In this document: in pieces, positions 18,065 through 25,450 of the stretch
Layout: each line of letters begins with the position of its first letter
How positions within the stretch are numbered: the stretch's first letter is position 1
Notes under the pieces: generated by a model
Told to the model about the DNA's origin: nothing
Database searches by the model: none
What the model saw: only the letters and a program-made list of their open reading frames with translations
NCBI RefSeq assembly: GCF_017876315.1
Contig: NZ_JAGINU010000001.1
Location: 1,736,001 to 1,800,000, forward strand
Source of the DNA: Pseudonocardia parietis
GTDB taxonomy: Bacteria; Actinomycetota; Actinomycetes; Mycobacteriales; Pseudonocardiaceae
Length of the DNA stretch: 64,000 nucleotides
Direction: 5' to 3'
Position numbers and translations under genes: made by a program

Positions 18065-20020
18065 TCAGTAGCCGATGTCGGTGGACAGCAGCCCGTACGC
18101 GATCGCGACCCAGGCGGTCCCGGCGAGCCCGAGCAACATCAGCACACGCCCGGCGATCCGGGAACGGCCCACCCCGCCGCGGAGCCCGGTCGCGATCGCG
18201 AGGGCCGCCGCGAGAAGCCCGCCGACCGAGATCCACTGGACGGCCTGCAGCACGTACAGCAGGGCCGCCGGGACGTCGGTCAGGCCGCTGATGGCGCCGA
18301 CCACGCCTACCCACCCGGCGAGGGCGAGCAGCGCGCACGCCGCGCCGATCCGGGTCAGGCGCTGCGCCGTCCGGTCGAGCGGTCCCGGCGATACCGGGGC
18401 GGGGGCCCCGTACCGGCGCCGGGCCAACGCGCCGACCGGCCAGGCGGCGAGCCCGGCGAGCAGCAGCGCCACCGAGGCGGCGAGCACCGGCAGGACGATC
18501 GCGGAGTCCCGCGCCGGTGTGGTCGGGAGCAGGGTGAACGCGGACTCGGCGCCGAGCGCGGTGACCCGGTCGCCGTCGGTGCGCGCGGTCAGCACCTGGT
18601 GCCCGCCGATCTCCTGCCACACCCACGGCCGGATCTCCCGGTAGGCCACCGGCTCCGCCCGGGCCACCCCGGGGGAGAGCACCAGGGCGCCGTCCGGCCG
18701 CACGGTCGCCGACGTCTGCCCGATCAGGTTCATCACCCCGAGGAAGGTCGAGAACGGGGCACGCGCGTTCTCGTAGCGGCCGGTGACGGCGGCGGCCCGC
18801 TCGGCCGAGCCGGGTTCGGACGCCGTGGGCGCGGGCTGCGGCGAGCCCGGCAGGTACCGGTCGGCGAACCCGTCGAGCAGCGAGCTGCGCAGGGTCAGAC
18901 TGTCCGCCGCCGCGTTCCCGCCGCCGTTCAGCGTCACGAAGACGCCGACCCGCTGCTCCGGGTGCAGCTGCAGGTGCGAGTGGAAGGCCGTGGTGTCCCC
19001 GCCGTGCCCGAGGGCGGTCCGGTCGCCGCGGCTCTCGTCGAACATGCCGAGCGTCATCTGCGGGCCGTCGGCAAGAGGGCCGAGCGTGCTCGCGTCGAGC
19101 GCGGGCCGCCGCATGAGCTCCAGGGTCTCCGGGGCCAGCAGCGGTGTCCCGGTGCCGAGCAGCGAGGAGGCGAAGCGGGCCAGGTCGGTGGCCGTCCCGG
19201 TGAGGGCTCCGGCCGGGGAGCCCCCGACGATCTCGAACGGCACCGCCGGGGCGTTCGCGGCCGGGAAGCCATCGGCCATCCGCCCGGCGAGATGCTCCGG
19301 GAGCGGCTGGGCGAACGTCGACGACGTCATGCCCGCCCGGTCCAGCACCTCGCGTTGCATGTACTGCGCGAACGGTTCCCCGGACACCCGTTCGACGACG
19401 TAGCCGGCGAGCGTGTAGCCGTAGTTCGAGTACGCCGGGGTGGTGCCGGGCGCGAACACCTGCTCCGGCGGGTCGGTCGCGAGGCTCGCGCGCAGGTCCT
19501 CGGGCTTCCCGTCCAGACCGATCATGCCGCGGATCCGCTCCTCGAATCCGGGCGTGTGGGTGAGCAGGTGCCGCATCGTCACGGGCGGGTCGAACCGCAA
19601 CGGCAGCGGGAAGTCCAGGTACTGCCGGACGTCGGCGTCGAGGTCGATGCGGCCCCGCTCGACCTGCTGCAGCACCGCGACGGCGGTCGCGACCTTGGAC
19701 ACCGACCCGACCCGGAACAGCGTGTCGTCCGCCTTCACCGGGTCGGCCTCCCCGGCCGTGCCGTAGCCGCGGGCCGCGATCACCTCCCCGTCCCGGACCA
19801 CGGAGACGGCCGCTCCCGGGATGGCGGTGCGCTCCAGCGCGGCCGGGACCAGGCCGTCCAGCCAGGCGGTGACGTCGGCCGGGGTGAGCGGTGCGGTCGC
19901 GGCAGGCGGCGGCTCGGGCGGCGTCACGGGCGCACCGCCTCCGGCGCACCCGGCCGCCGCGAACATCGCGACGGCGGAGAGCGTGGCGGCCAGCAGCCGC
20001 CGCGGTGGGGAGATCGTCAT
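18065..20020 (-). CDS. beta-lactamase/D,D-peptidase-fold lipoprotein with C-terminal membrane segments
   Basis: 651 residues. Signal peptide with lipobox ending in Cys25 ('MFAAAGC'), then a serine beta-lactamase (class C/AmpH-like) domain at ~45-400: SxxK 'GSVSK' (106-109), YxN 'YSNYGYTLAGY', and HxG 'LGHGGDTTAFHSH'. The C-terminus (~500-651) has about four hydrophobic segments, so the protein is anchored at both ends. Such proteins are peptidases or esterases more often than true beta-lactamases. An NarL-type kinase/regulator pair follows 34 bases downstream on the same strand, suggesting a shared operon and perhaps a wall- or drug-responsive circuit. Confidence 0.85.
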   Translation of the reverse strand: MTISPPRRLLAATLSAVAMFAAAGCAGGGAPVTPPEPPPAATAPLTPADVTAWLDGLVPAALERTAIPGAAVSVVRDGEVIAARGYGTAGEADPVKADDTLFRVGSVSKVATAVAVLQQVERGRIDLDADVRQYLDFPLPLRFDPPVTMRHLLTHTPGFEERIRGMIGLDGKPEDLRASLATDPPEQVFAPGTTPAYSNYGYTLAGYVVERVSGEPFAQYMQREVLDRAGMTSSTFAQPLPEHLAGRMADGFPAANAPAVPFEIVGGSPAGALTGTATDLARFASSLLGTGTPLLAPETLELMRRPALDASTLGPLADGPQMTLGMFDESRGDRTALGHGGDTTAFHSHLQLHPEQRVGVFVTLNGGGNAAADSLTLRSSLLDGFADRYLPGSPQPAPTASEPGSAERAAAVTGRYENARAPFSTFLGVMNLIGQTSATVRPDGALVLSPGVARAEPVAYREIRPWVWQEIGGHQVLTARTDGDRVTALGAESAFTLLPTTPARDSAIVLPVLAASVALLLAGLAAWPVGALARRRYGAPAPVSPGPLDRTAQRLTRIGAACALLALAGWVGVVGAISGLTDVPAALLYVLQAVQWISVGGLLAAALAIATGLRGGVGRSRIAGRVLMLLGLAGTAWVAIAYGLLSTDIGY

Positions 20021-20113
20021 GACATCGATCTTGTCCGGCCGCGGTGGAGGGCACATCCGGCTCGGGATGGCACTTCCGTCTCCAACCTTTGGTGGAGGCC
20101 GGGCCGGGCCTGC

Positions 20114-20623
20114 CTACGCGGGTGGGGGCTGGCGGCGCACGAACTGCGCGGGCCAGACGAACCGCCGGAACGCCCACCAGCGGAACGCCATGCCGACCAG
20201 GGTCCCCACGATCTGCCCGGCGATGAAGTCGGCGGACTCCTGGGTGACCAGCGAGACGAACGGCTCCTGGAGCTCGAGGACGTAACGCGAGATCCACAGC
20301 GGCGCCGAGTAGACGGCGACCCCGATCCCGCTGATCAGGAAGAAGAGCGCGGCCTCGTGATGTCGCTCGCGCCCACCGCGGGTGCGGAACGACCACTCCC
20401 GGTTGAGCACGTAGGACACCATCGTCGCCACCAGCACGGCGATCACCTTCGCGGTCACCGGCTTGGTGTCGAGCACGAAGACCTTCAGCAGCAGGAAGAT
20501 CACGGTGTCGATCACCCAGGTGCTTCCGCCGACCATCAGAAACTTGATCAGTTCCCGGTGTTTGATGGCTTTGTCGCGGTACGGCTGAGGGATCCGCGCG
20601 AGCGTCGCCTCCACCACCGTCAC
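20114..20623 (-). CDS. GtrA-family membrane protein
   Basis: 169 residues from GTG 20623. Four hydrophobic segments with the GtrA signature 'LIKFLMVGGSTWVIDTVIFL', 'VSYVLNREWSFR' and a C-terminal 'FRWWAFRRFVW'. GtrA-like proteins are thought to help flip polyprenyl-linked sugars for cell-wall or glycan modification. It is divergent from purK (34 bases between starts), the same arrangement as Rv3277/purK in M. tuberculosis. Confidence 0.88.
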   Translation of the reverse strand: MTVVEATLARIPQPYRDKAIKHRELIKFLMVGGSTWVIDTVIFLLLKVFVLDTKPVTAKVIAVLVATMVSYVLNREWSFRTRGGRERHHEAALFFLISGIGVAVYSAPLWISRYVLELQEPFVSLVTQESADFIAGQIVGTLVGMAFRWWAFRRFVWPAQFVRRQPPPA

Positions 20624-20642
20624 GCCGGCGATCGTGCCAGAT

Positions 20643-20648
20643 TAGGCT
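20643..20648 (+). promoter_or_regulatory. -10 element (TAGGCT) of purK-purE
   Basis: TAGGCT ends 9 bases before the GTG at 20658 in the 34-base divergent gap with the GtrA gene. It supports a leaderless start at or next to that GTG rather than the later ATG at 20688. Confidence 0.45.
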
Positions 20649-20657
20649 CCCCGTCCT

Positions 20658-21875
20658 GTGGAGAGGGTTGAGACGTCGAAGAACGGGATGCCGGTCGTCG
20701 GCATGGTCGGTGGGGGTCAGCTCGCCCGGATGACCGCGCAGGCCGCCGTCGCACTCGGGCAGACCCTGCGGGTGCTCGCCGCCTCGGCCGCCGACCCGGC
20801 CGCGCAGGTGACGCCGGATGTCGTGGTCGGTGACCCGGACGACGGTGCGGCGCTGCGCGCGCTCGCCACCGGCTGCTCCGCGGTCACCTTCGACCACGAG
20901 GGCGTCCCGCAGGAGGTGCTCGCGCCGCTCGCCGCCGCCGGGATCCCGCTGCGGCCCTCGCCCGAGGCGCTGGTGCACGCCCAGGACAAGCTGGTGATGC
21001 GCCGCAGGCTGTCCGGGATGGGCCTGCCGGTCCCGGCCTTCGCCGCGGTGTCCGAGCCGGCGGACGTGGCCGGCTTCGGGGCCGCGCACGGCTGGCCGGT
21101 CGTGCTCAAGGCGATCCGCGGTGGCTACGACGGCCGTGGTGTCTGGTTCCTTCCCGAGCCCGACGACGCGCTCGTCGCGGACCTGCTCGAGCGCGGCACC
21201 CCGCTGATGGTCGAGACCGCCGTGCCGATGACCCGCGAGCTGGCTGCGAGCGTCGCCCGGTCCCCGTTCGGTCAGGCCGCCGCCTGGCCGGTGGTGGAGA
21301 CGCTGCAGGTCGACGGCCAGTGCGCCCGGGTCACCTCGCCCGCACCCGGCCTGGGCCCGGACGCCGCGGCGCGGATCCAGGAGCTCGCGCTGCGGATCGC
21401 CGAGGAGCTGGACGTCGTGGGGCTCATGACCGTCGAGCTGTTCGAGACGGCCCCGGGTGAAGTGGTCGTGAACGAGCTCGCGATGCGCCCGCACAACTCC
21501 GGGCACTGGACGATCGACGGCTCGCTCACCTCGCAGTTCGAGCAGCACCTGCGGGCCGTGCTCGACTACCCGCTCGGCTCGACCGCCCCGGTCGCGCCGG
21601 TCGCGGTCATGGCCAACGTCCTCGGCGCCGCCGAGGAGCCGGGGATGTCGATGGACGAGCGGCTGCACCACTGCTTCGCCCGGTTCCCGGACGCGAAGGT
21701 GCACCTCTACGCCAAGGCAGGCCGCCCGGCCCGCAAGATCGGTCACGTGACCGTGCTGGGCTCCTCCGCGGAGACCGTGCGGGAACGGGCCGAGCTGGCC
21801 GCGGGCTGGCTGGCCACGGCGACGTGGGCCGACGGCTGGTCGGCACACGCGGACGACCCCCGAAAGGACTCCTGA
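20658..21875 (+). CDS. purK: N5-carboxyaminoimidazole ribonucleotide synthase
   Basis: 405 residues from GTG 20658 (ATG 20688 is possible). ATP-grasp enzyme: '[18 protein letters not shown]' N-terminal fold, '[20 protein letters not shown]', '[15 protein letters not shown]' glycine-rich loop, '[20 protein letters not shown]' metal site and '[10 protein letters not shown]'. It carboxylates AIR with ATP and bicarbonate in purine synthesis. The stop overlaps the purE ATG by one base (TGATG), so the two steps are translationally coupled. Confidence 0.95.
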   Translation: MERVETSKNGMPVVGMVGGGQLARMTAQAAVALGQTLRVLAASAADPAAQVTPDVVVGDPDDGAALRALATGCSAVTFDHEGVPQEVLAPLAAAGIPLRPSPEALVHAQDKLVMRRRLSGMGLPVPAFAAVSEPADVAGFGAAHGWPVVLKAIRGGYDGRGVWFLPEPDDALVADLLERGTPLMVETAVPMTRELAASVARSPFGQAAAWPVVETLQVDGQCARVTSPAPGLGPDAAARIQELALRIAEELDVVGLMTVELFETAPGEVVVNELAMRPHNSGHWTIDGSLTSQFEQHLRAVLDYPLGSTAPVAPVAVMANVLGAAEEPGMSMDERLHHCFARFPDAKVHLYAKAGRPARKIGHVTVLGSSAETVRERAELAAGWLATATWADGWSAHADDPRKDS

Positions 21876-22396
21876 TGTCCGGTCCCACCACCGTCGCCCC
21901 CCGGGTGGGCGTGATCATGGGCAGCGACTCGGACTGGCCGGTGATGAGCGCTGCCGGGTCCGCGCTCGACGAGTTCGGCCTGGCGTGGGAGGTCGGGGTC
22001 TACTCGGCGCACCGCACCCCGCAGCGGATGCTCGACTACGCCGCGTCGGCCGCCGACCGCGGCCTGCAGGCGATCATCGCCGGGGCCGGCGGTGCCGCCC
22101 ACCTGCCCGGGATGGTCGCTGCCGCGACCCCGCTGCCGGTGATCGGCGTGCCGGTCCCGCTCAAGTACCTCGACGGCCTCGACTCGCTGCTGTCGATCGT
22201 GCAGATGCCGGCCGGGGTGCCGGTCGCGACCGTCGCCGTCGGGAACGCGCGCAACGCCGGTCTGCTCGCGGTGCGGATCCTCGGCGCCGGCGACGACGCC
22301 GTGCGGTCGGCGATGGTCGAGTACCAGGCAGGCCTGGAGCGGAGCGTGCTGGACAAGGACGCCGCGCTGCGCGCCACCGCCCGCGGGCAGGGCTGA
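21875..22396 (+). CDS. purE: N5-CAIR mutase
   Basis: 173 residues. Class I PurE with the full active-site set: '[20 protein letters not shown]', '[15 protein letters not shown]', '[20 protein letters not shown]', '[20 protein letters not shown]' and '[20 protein letters not shown]'. It converts N5-CAIR to CAIR, directly after PurK. AAAGGA lies 8 bases before the ATG, which overlaps the purK stop. Confidence 0.96.
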   Translation: MSGPTTVAPRVGVIMGSDSDWPVMSAAGSALDEFGLAWEVGVYSAHRTPQRMLDYAASAADRGLQAIIAGAGGAAHLPGMVAAATPLPVIGVPVPLKYLDGLDSLLSIVQMPAGVPVATVAVGNARNAGLLAVRILGAGDDAVRSAMVEYQAGLERSVLDKDAALRATARGQG

Positions 22397-22447
22397 TTTT
22401 TTCGCTGGCGCCGCCGCCGATCTCGTGCGTACGGTGTCGGTACACGG

Positions 22448-22462
22448 GAAAGGAGGTGGTCC
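22448..22462 (+). promoter_or_regulatory. extended Shine-Dalgarno sequence
   Basis: GGAAAGGAGGTGGTCC is complementary to the 3' end of actinobacterial 16S rRNA over about 14-15 consecutive pairs, allowing one G-U pair. It sits 5 bases before the ATG of a 12-codon ORF. Such length is far beyond an ordinary ribosome-binding site. Confidence 0.75.
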
Positions 22463-22467
22463 AGCAG

Positions 22468-22506
22468 ATGAGCTACAGCAGGACACGTGAGGTGGCCGTC
22501 CGCTAG
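22468..22506 (+). CDS. 12-codon ORF after an extended Shine-Dalgarno
   Basis: Encodes MSYSRTREVAVR followed by TAG. The reason to take so short a frame seriously is the exceptional ribosome-binding sequence directly upstream and the strongly folded RNA directly downstream. A possible -10 (TACGGT, about 22433-22438) lies just ahead, suggesting an independent transcript rather than read-through from purE. The peptide is basic, with no hydrophobic segment. Either the peptide or the act of translating it could matter, for example ribosome capture controlling folding of the downstream hairpins. I have a vague memory of similar short genes in other actinobacteria but cannot verify it. Confidence 0.5.
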   Translation: MSYSRTREVAVR

Positions 22507-22660
22507 CACCATGTTCTGCTCCGGGTGGGGAGAACCCGCTCGGAGAGACGGTCGTGGAAGCCGGTGTGGTGCCGGCAAATTCCAGACGGTCACCCGTGAT
22601 CCCCGGGTCCGAGTCTTGTCCGGCTCGGCTTCGCACCCCCGGTGCGGCCCGGGGATCACG
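22507..22660 (+). ncRNA. highly structured RNA region downstream of the 12-codon ORF
   Basis: Several hairpins follow one another: CTCCG/CGGAG enclosing GGGT/ACCC (about 22519-22545), GCCGG/CCGGC (about 22559-22575), and a perfect 13-bp stem (22595-22607 with 22648-22660, CGTGATCCCCGGG and complement) that encloses two smaller hairpins, CCGAG/CTCGG and GCACC/GGTGC, forming a three-way junction. There is no U-tract after the last stem. It could be a small RNA, a regulator fed by translation of the short ORF, or an elaborate terminator for purK-purE. Confidence 0.5.
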
Positions 22661-22674
22661 CATGTCCGGGGCCC

Positions 22675-23376
22675 TCAGCCGGTCCGGCGTGTCTGCTCCC
22701 GCTCCAGGGCCCGGGCCGCTCGTTCCAGGCGGCGGGCGACGTCCTCCAGGTCGGGCTCGGCGGCACGCTCCTGCTCCAGCGGCAGCATCGTCGCCACCCG
22801 GCGGAAGTGCTCGATGCAGGCCGGGAGGTCGGCGTCGTGGGCGCCGTCGCCCAGCCACCGCCGCAGCGCCTGGTTGTGCGCCGCGACCAGCGCCGCCGCC
22901 GTCACCGCGGCCCGGAGCTCGGCGTCCGGCTGCCCGGCCAGCCGGGTGGCCAGCTCGCGGGTGAACAAGCGCCGGTAGTGGTGGACGGAGGCGGCCTCCC
23001 GGTCGCGCAACGCCGGCACCGCCCCGACCAGGGCGAACCGGAGTCGGGCGACCTCGGTGTCGTCGGTGTAGAGGTCGAACACCGTCTCCGCGGCACGCAG
23101 TGCCAGTGAGGGCAGCGGCTCGTCCGGGTGTGCACCGGCGAACACCTCGGAGATCCGGGCCAGTCCGCGCTCGTGGTCGGGGGAGAGCGCGTCCTCCTTG
23201 CCGCGGAAGTACCGGAAGAAGGTCCGCCGGCCGACGCCCGCCGCGGCCGCGATGTCGTCGACGGTCGTCTCGTCGTAGCCCCGCTCGGTGAACAGCCGGG
23301 CCGCCGTGCCCACCAGCTCCCGCCGGACCTCGGCGCGTCCTTCCGGGGAACGCCCGCGGCGGGTGCTGCTCGTCAT
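22675..23376 (-). CDS. TetR-family transcriptional regulator
   Basis: 233 residues from ATG 23376. N-terminal HTH: 'LVGTAARLFTERGYDETTVD', 'DIAAAAGVGRRTFFRYFRGK'. The C-terminal ligand domain is all-helical and of unknown specificity. It is divergent from fadE25 with 60 bases between the starts, and a GGCAC-N3-GTGCC palindrome lies in this gap, so control of fadE25 (and itself) by an acyl-CoA or related ligand is a reasonable guess. TACCCT on the minus strand is 7 bases before the ATG. Confidence 0.88.
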   Translation of the reverse strand: MTSSTRRGRSPEGRAEVRRELVGTAARLFTERGYDETTVDDIAAAAGVGRRTFFRYFRGKEDALSPDHERGLARISEVFAGAHPDEPLPSLALRAAETVFDLYTDDTEVARLRFALVGAVPALRDREAASVHHYRRLFTRELATRLAGQPDAELRAAVTAAALVAAHNQALRRWLGDGAHDADLPACIEHFRRVATMLPLEQERAAEPDLEDVARRLERAARALEREQTRRTG

Positions 23377-23436
23377 GGCACGGAGGGTAGCAAGACACAT
23401 TGCCCAGTGGCACGGAGTGCCGTTAGCATTCGTGGT
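23377..23436. promoter_or_regulatory. divergent tetR / fadE25 promoters with palindrome
   Basis: Minus-strand TACCCT (23384-23389) is 7 bases from the tetR ATG; plus-strand TAGCAT (23424-23429) is 7 bases from the fadE25 ATG. GGCAC-GGA-GTGCC (23409-23413, 23417-23421) lies between them in the fadE25 -35/spacer region and is the best operator candidate. Confidence 0.5.
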
Positions 23437-24591
23437 ATGGACAGCGACTTCGACAGCTACCGGCTCAGCGACGAGCACCAGGCCCTGCGGGAGGCGGTGC
23501 GGGACCTGGCGGAGAAGGAGATCGCGCCGCACGCGGCCGAGGTCGACGAGCAGAGCCGCTACCCGGTCGAGGCCCGGGACGCCCTGACCCGGGCCGGCTT
23601 CCACGCCGTGATCATTCCGGAGGAGTACGGCGGCGAGGGCGCCGACGAGCTCGCGAGCTGCATCGTCATCGAGGAGGTCGCCCGGGTCTGCGGGTCGTCG
23701 TCGCTGATCCCCGCGGTGAACGGTCTCGGGATGACGCCGGTGCTGCTGTCGGCGTCGGACGAGCTGAAGAAGCAGGTGCTGCCGTCGGTGGCGTCCGGTG
23801 AGGCGATGTTCAGCTACGCGCTGTCCGAGCGGGAGGCCGGCTCCGACGCCGCGGCGATGAAGACCCGCGCCCGCCGCGACGGTGACGAGTGGGTCCTCAA
23901 CGGCACCAAGTGCTGGATCACCAACGCCGGCGAGTCCACCTGGTACACGGTCATGGCCGTCACCGATCCGGAGAAGAAGTCGAACGGCATCTCCGCGTTC
24001 GTGGTCCACAAGGACGACCCGGGCTTCGTCATCGGCTCCAAGGAGCGCAAGCTCGGCATCAACGGCTCGCCGACCCGCGAGATCCACTTCGAGGACGCCC
24101 GCATCCCCGCCGACCGGATCATCGGCGCCGAGGGGACCGGCTTCAAGACCGCGCTGCGCACCCTCGACCACACCCGCCCGACCATCGGCGCGCAGGCCGT
24201 CGGCATCGCCCAGGGCGCCCTGGACGTCGCGATCCAGTACATGAAGGAGCGCAAGCAGTTCGGCAAGTACCTGGCCGAGTTCCAGGGCCTGCAGTTCATG
24301 CTCGCCGACATGGCGATGAAGGTGGAGGCCGCCCGCCAGCTGGTGTACGTGGCCGCGTCCCGCGCCGAGCGCAACGAGCCGGACCTGGGCTTCATCTCCT
24401 CGGCCGCCAAGTGCCTCGCCTCGGACACCGCGATGGCGGTGACCACCGACGCCGTCCAGCTGCTCGGCGGGGCCGGCTACACCCGCGACTTCCCCGTCGA
24501 GCGGATGATGCGCGACGCGAAGATCACCCAGATCTACGAGGGCACCAACCAGATCCAGCGCATGGTGATGGCGCGCAACCTGCTCAAGTGA
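23437..24591 (+). CDS. fadE25: acyl-CoA dehydrogenase, FadE25-like
   Basis: 384 residues. Complete short/medium-chain acyl-CoA dehydrogenase: FAD/substrate motifs 'FSYALSEREAGSDAAAMKTR', 'WVLNGTKCWITNAGESTWYT', arginine-containing 'RKQFGKYLAEFQGLQFMLAD', 'VQLLGGAGYTRDFPVERMMR' and the catalytic Glu in 'KITQIYEGTNQIQRMVMARN'. The glutamate position (IYEGT) is that of short-chain/butyryl-type enzymes. It oxidises an acyl-CoA using electron-transfer flavoprotein. The place after purK-purE matches M. tuberculosis fadE25. A divergent TetR gene probably regulates it, and a GC-rich hairpin follows the stop. Confidence 0.93.
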   Translation: MDSDFDSYRLSDEHQALREAVRDLAEKEIAPHAAEVDEQSRYPVEARDALTRAGFHAVIIPEEYGGEGADELASCIVIEEVARVCGSSSLIPAVNGLGMTPVLLSASDELKKQVLPSVASGEAMFSYALSEREAGSDAAAMKTRARRDGDEWVLNGTKCWITNAGESTWYTVMAVTDPEKKSNGISAFVVHKDDPGFVIGSKERKLGINGSPTREIHFEDARIPADRIIGAEGTGFKTALRTLDHTRPTIGAQAVGIAQGALDVAIQYMKERKQFGKYLAEFQGLQFMLADMAMKVEAARQLVYVAASRAERNEPDLGFISSAAKCLASDTAMAVTTDAVQLLGGAGYTRDFPVERMMRDAKITQIYEGTNQIQRMVMARNLLK

Positions 24592-24596
24592 GGAGC

Positions 24597-24614
24597 GCGG
24601 GGCTCCCGCCCCGC
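24597..24614 (+). terminator. hairpin after fadE25
   Basis: GCGGGGC-TCCC-GCCCCGC, a perfect 7-bp stem starting 5 bases after the fadE25 stop, between convergent genes. There is no U-tract, as is usual in this genome, and the symmetry lets it serve both strands. Confidence 0.55.
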
Positions 24615-24634
24615 TGTGGAACCGGACGATACAG

Positions 24635-25225
24635 TCACCCCTGGACGACCAGATCGAAGGTCCCGGGCGGACGGATGTGTGCCAGGTAGTGGTCCTCCGC
24701 GGCGTCCCATATCTGGTGCCACATCGACTCGTCGCCACCTTCTCGGATGTCGTGACGTCGCCGCCGTGTAGCGGCAGAGGCGTCGACCAGCACGGTCAAC
24801 GCCATCATGTCGACGAGTTCCGGTCGGCTGGAGTAGATGCCGTCCACCACGACGATGCCGGAGGGTTCGGCGGTCACGACGTCCGCCGACAGTCCGGAGG
24901 CGGTCGATACGTCGAAGGGATGCCAAGAGGCGCGGCGGCCTCGGCTCAGTGGGCGCAACGCCTCGGATCGAAGTCGGCGCCAGTCGATGCATCGTGACGC
25001 TCGTTCGGCAGGTGACATGCTGTGCCACTCGGAGATCTCGACGCCGGCGTCGAAGAAGTCGTCGCAGTGCACACAGGAGGCTTCCGTCAAGTAGCGGCGA
25101 AGCTCCTCGACGGTCGTGGTCTTGCCGGCACCACTTCCCCCGTCGATGGCGATCAGGGCCGGTGTCGGTGAGCAGTGGCGTTCGAGGCGCTGCAGTCGTC
25201 CCATGATCTCAGCTGCCGCACTCAC
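24635..25225 (-). CDS. P-loop NTPase, uridine kinase-like
   Basis: 196 residues from GTG 25225, or 189 from ATG 25204. Walker A 'IAIDGGSGAGKTTTVEELRR' with upstream hydrophobic strand, a substrate-side 'VHCDDFFDAGVEISEW', a 'IDWRRLRSEALRPL' helix, and 'VVVDGIYSSRPEL' as the Walker-B-like strand. This is the pattern of uridine kinase/phosphoribulokinase-type proteins. The true substrate could be a nucleoside or another small molecule. Codon use looks less GC-biased than the flanking core genes (more A/T in third positions), which fits acquisition by transfer. Nothing comparable occurs here in mycobacteria. Confidence 0.72.
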   Translation of the reverse strand: MSAAAEIMGRLQRLERHCSPTPALIAIDGGSGAGKTTTVEELRRYLTEASCVHCDDFFDAGVEISEWHSMSPAERASRCIDWRRLRSEALRPLSRGRRASWHPFDVSTASGLSADVVTAEPSGIVVVDGIYSSRPELVDMMALTVLVDASAATRRRRHDIREGGDESMWHQIWDAAEDHYLAHIRPPGTFDLVVQG

Positions 25226-25438
25226 GCAGTCAGATCTTGCCAGCGCGCAGTCGCGCAGGAGTTCTGTCCGGAACGAAGACGCCGTTACAGGCGGCAGGTG
25301 CGTTCCGAGATGGGGTGGTGCAGGAGATTCTCGTATTGGCCGGTAGCGCTCAGCCTTCGAACGAGATGGCCGTCCCGGCGGCGTCGGTGAGCGGTTGCGC
25401 GGAGCGGCAGAAGGTCATTAGATGTCGTGGTCGAGCGC

Positions 25439-25444
25439 TATACT
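25439..25444 (+). promoter_or_regulatory. -10 element (TATACT) of the DUF222/HNH gene
   Basis: TATACT ends 6 bases before the ATG at 25451. It is the closest match to the bacterial -10 consensus in the window. The 200-base gap upstream (25226-25438) contains nothing else I could recognise. Confidence 0.55.
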
Positions 25445-25450
25445 TCGAAC

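Noticed and set aside
17654..20671. 1005-codon open frame on the plus strand
   Set aside because: Antisense to the kinase, the beta-lactamase-fold gene and the GtrA gene, all with clear motifs on the minus strand.
22540..22660. Cobalamin riboswitch
   Set aside because: GGAAGCCGGTG resembles one conserved block, but the B12 box is not present and no gene lies downstream on the same strand.
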